NCBI GenBank assembly: GCA_019057775.1
Contig: JAHLWT010000076.1
Location: 1 to 13,298, forward strand
Reading direction: 5' to 3'
Source of the DNA: Promethearchaeota archaeon
GTDB taxonomy: Archaea; Asgardarchaeota; Lokiarchaeia; Sigynarchaeales; SOKP01
Length of the DNA: 13,298 nucleotides
The position numbers were made by a program, and so were the translations under genes. The notes under the pieces are model-generated. The model worked only from the letters and a program-made list of their open reading frames with translations, was not told where the DNA came from and did not search any database. This document shows, piece by piece, positions 13,238 through 13,298 of the stretch. Position 1 is the first letter of the stretch; each line of letters begins with the position of its first letter.

Positions 13238-13298
13238 ATGTATATGATCGATATGTATATGATCGATATGTATATGATCGATATGTATATGATCGATA
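13238..13298 (+). repeat. 15-bp tandem repeat running off the window
   Basis: The unit ATGTATATGATCGAT occurs four times without mismatch (13238, 13253, 13268, 13283) and continues into the edge. As 15 is a multiple of three, the array stays open in one plus frame (MYMID repeated) and also on the minus strand (for example IDHIH). Whether it is coding or an intergenic satellite cannot be judged from four units. Confidence 0.9.

Overview
The window looks archaeal and most likely comes from an Asgard (Lokiarchaeia-like) lineage; the lineage is an inference. The DNA is strongly AT-rich. Several genes have a TATA box about 26 bases ahead of the start codon with no ribosome binding site between, as in leaderless archaeal transcripts. 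The recognisable genes fit an archaeon: a geranylgeranyl reductase-family flavoprotein (isoprenoid lipid saturation), a short ribbon-helix-helix regulator, and a long charged coiled-coil protein of the kind common in Asgard genomes. No tRNA, rRNA, CRISPR array or intact insertion sequence was seen.

Layout. 1-97: 3' end of an unidentified gene. 145-1968: 607-residue protein with coiled coils, an exact 29-residue tandem repeat and a C-terminal helical hairpin. 1984-3779: a decayed region containing the 3' remnant of a nadE paralogue, a broken PD-(D/E)XK nuclease gene, other short orphan reading frames on both strands, and one probably intact membrane-anchored protein (2551-3027). 3883-4425: a membrane protein with a possible winged helix and a zinc ribbon. 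4564-5358: a nearly full-length nadE (NAD synthetase) interrupted by one in-frame TAG at a short insertion. 5513-6462: two convergent unknown genes. 6601-8436: an apparently solitary N6-adenine DNA methyltransferase. 8469-8969: a DUF6125/ATC-hydrolase-like protein. 9221-10111: a ZIP metal transporter with a histidine-rich loop. 10149-11666 (minus strand): RHH regulator, amidohydrolase and 4-fold beta flower protein, possibly co-transcribed. 11848-13023: geranylgeranyl reductase-family protein. The window ends inside a 15-bp tandem repeat.

No single multi-gene system ties the window together; most genes stand alone or in convergent or divergent pairs. The most unusual points are the amber-interrupted nadE beside a second nadE remnant, the exact-period motif array in the 607-residue protein, the methyltransferase with a cysteine-pair insertion and no visible nuclease partner, and perfect inverted repeats in three intergenic regions (nadE/5513, DUF6125/ZIP, upstream of RHH). 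TAG also ends two intact genes here (ZIP transporter and amidohydrolase), which argues against general reassignment of that codon.
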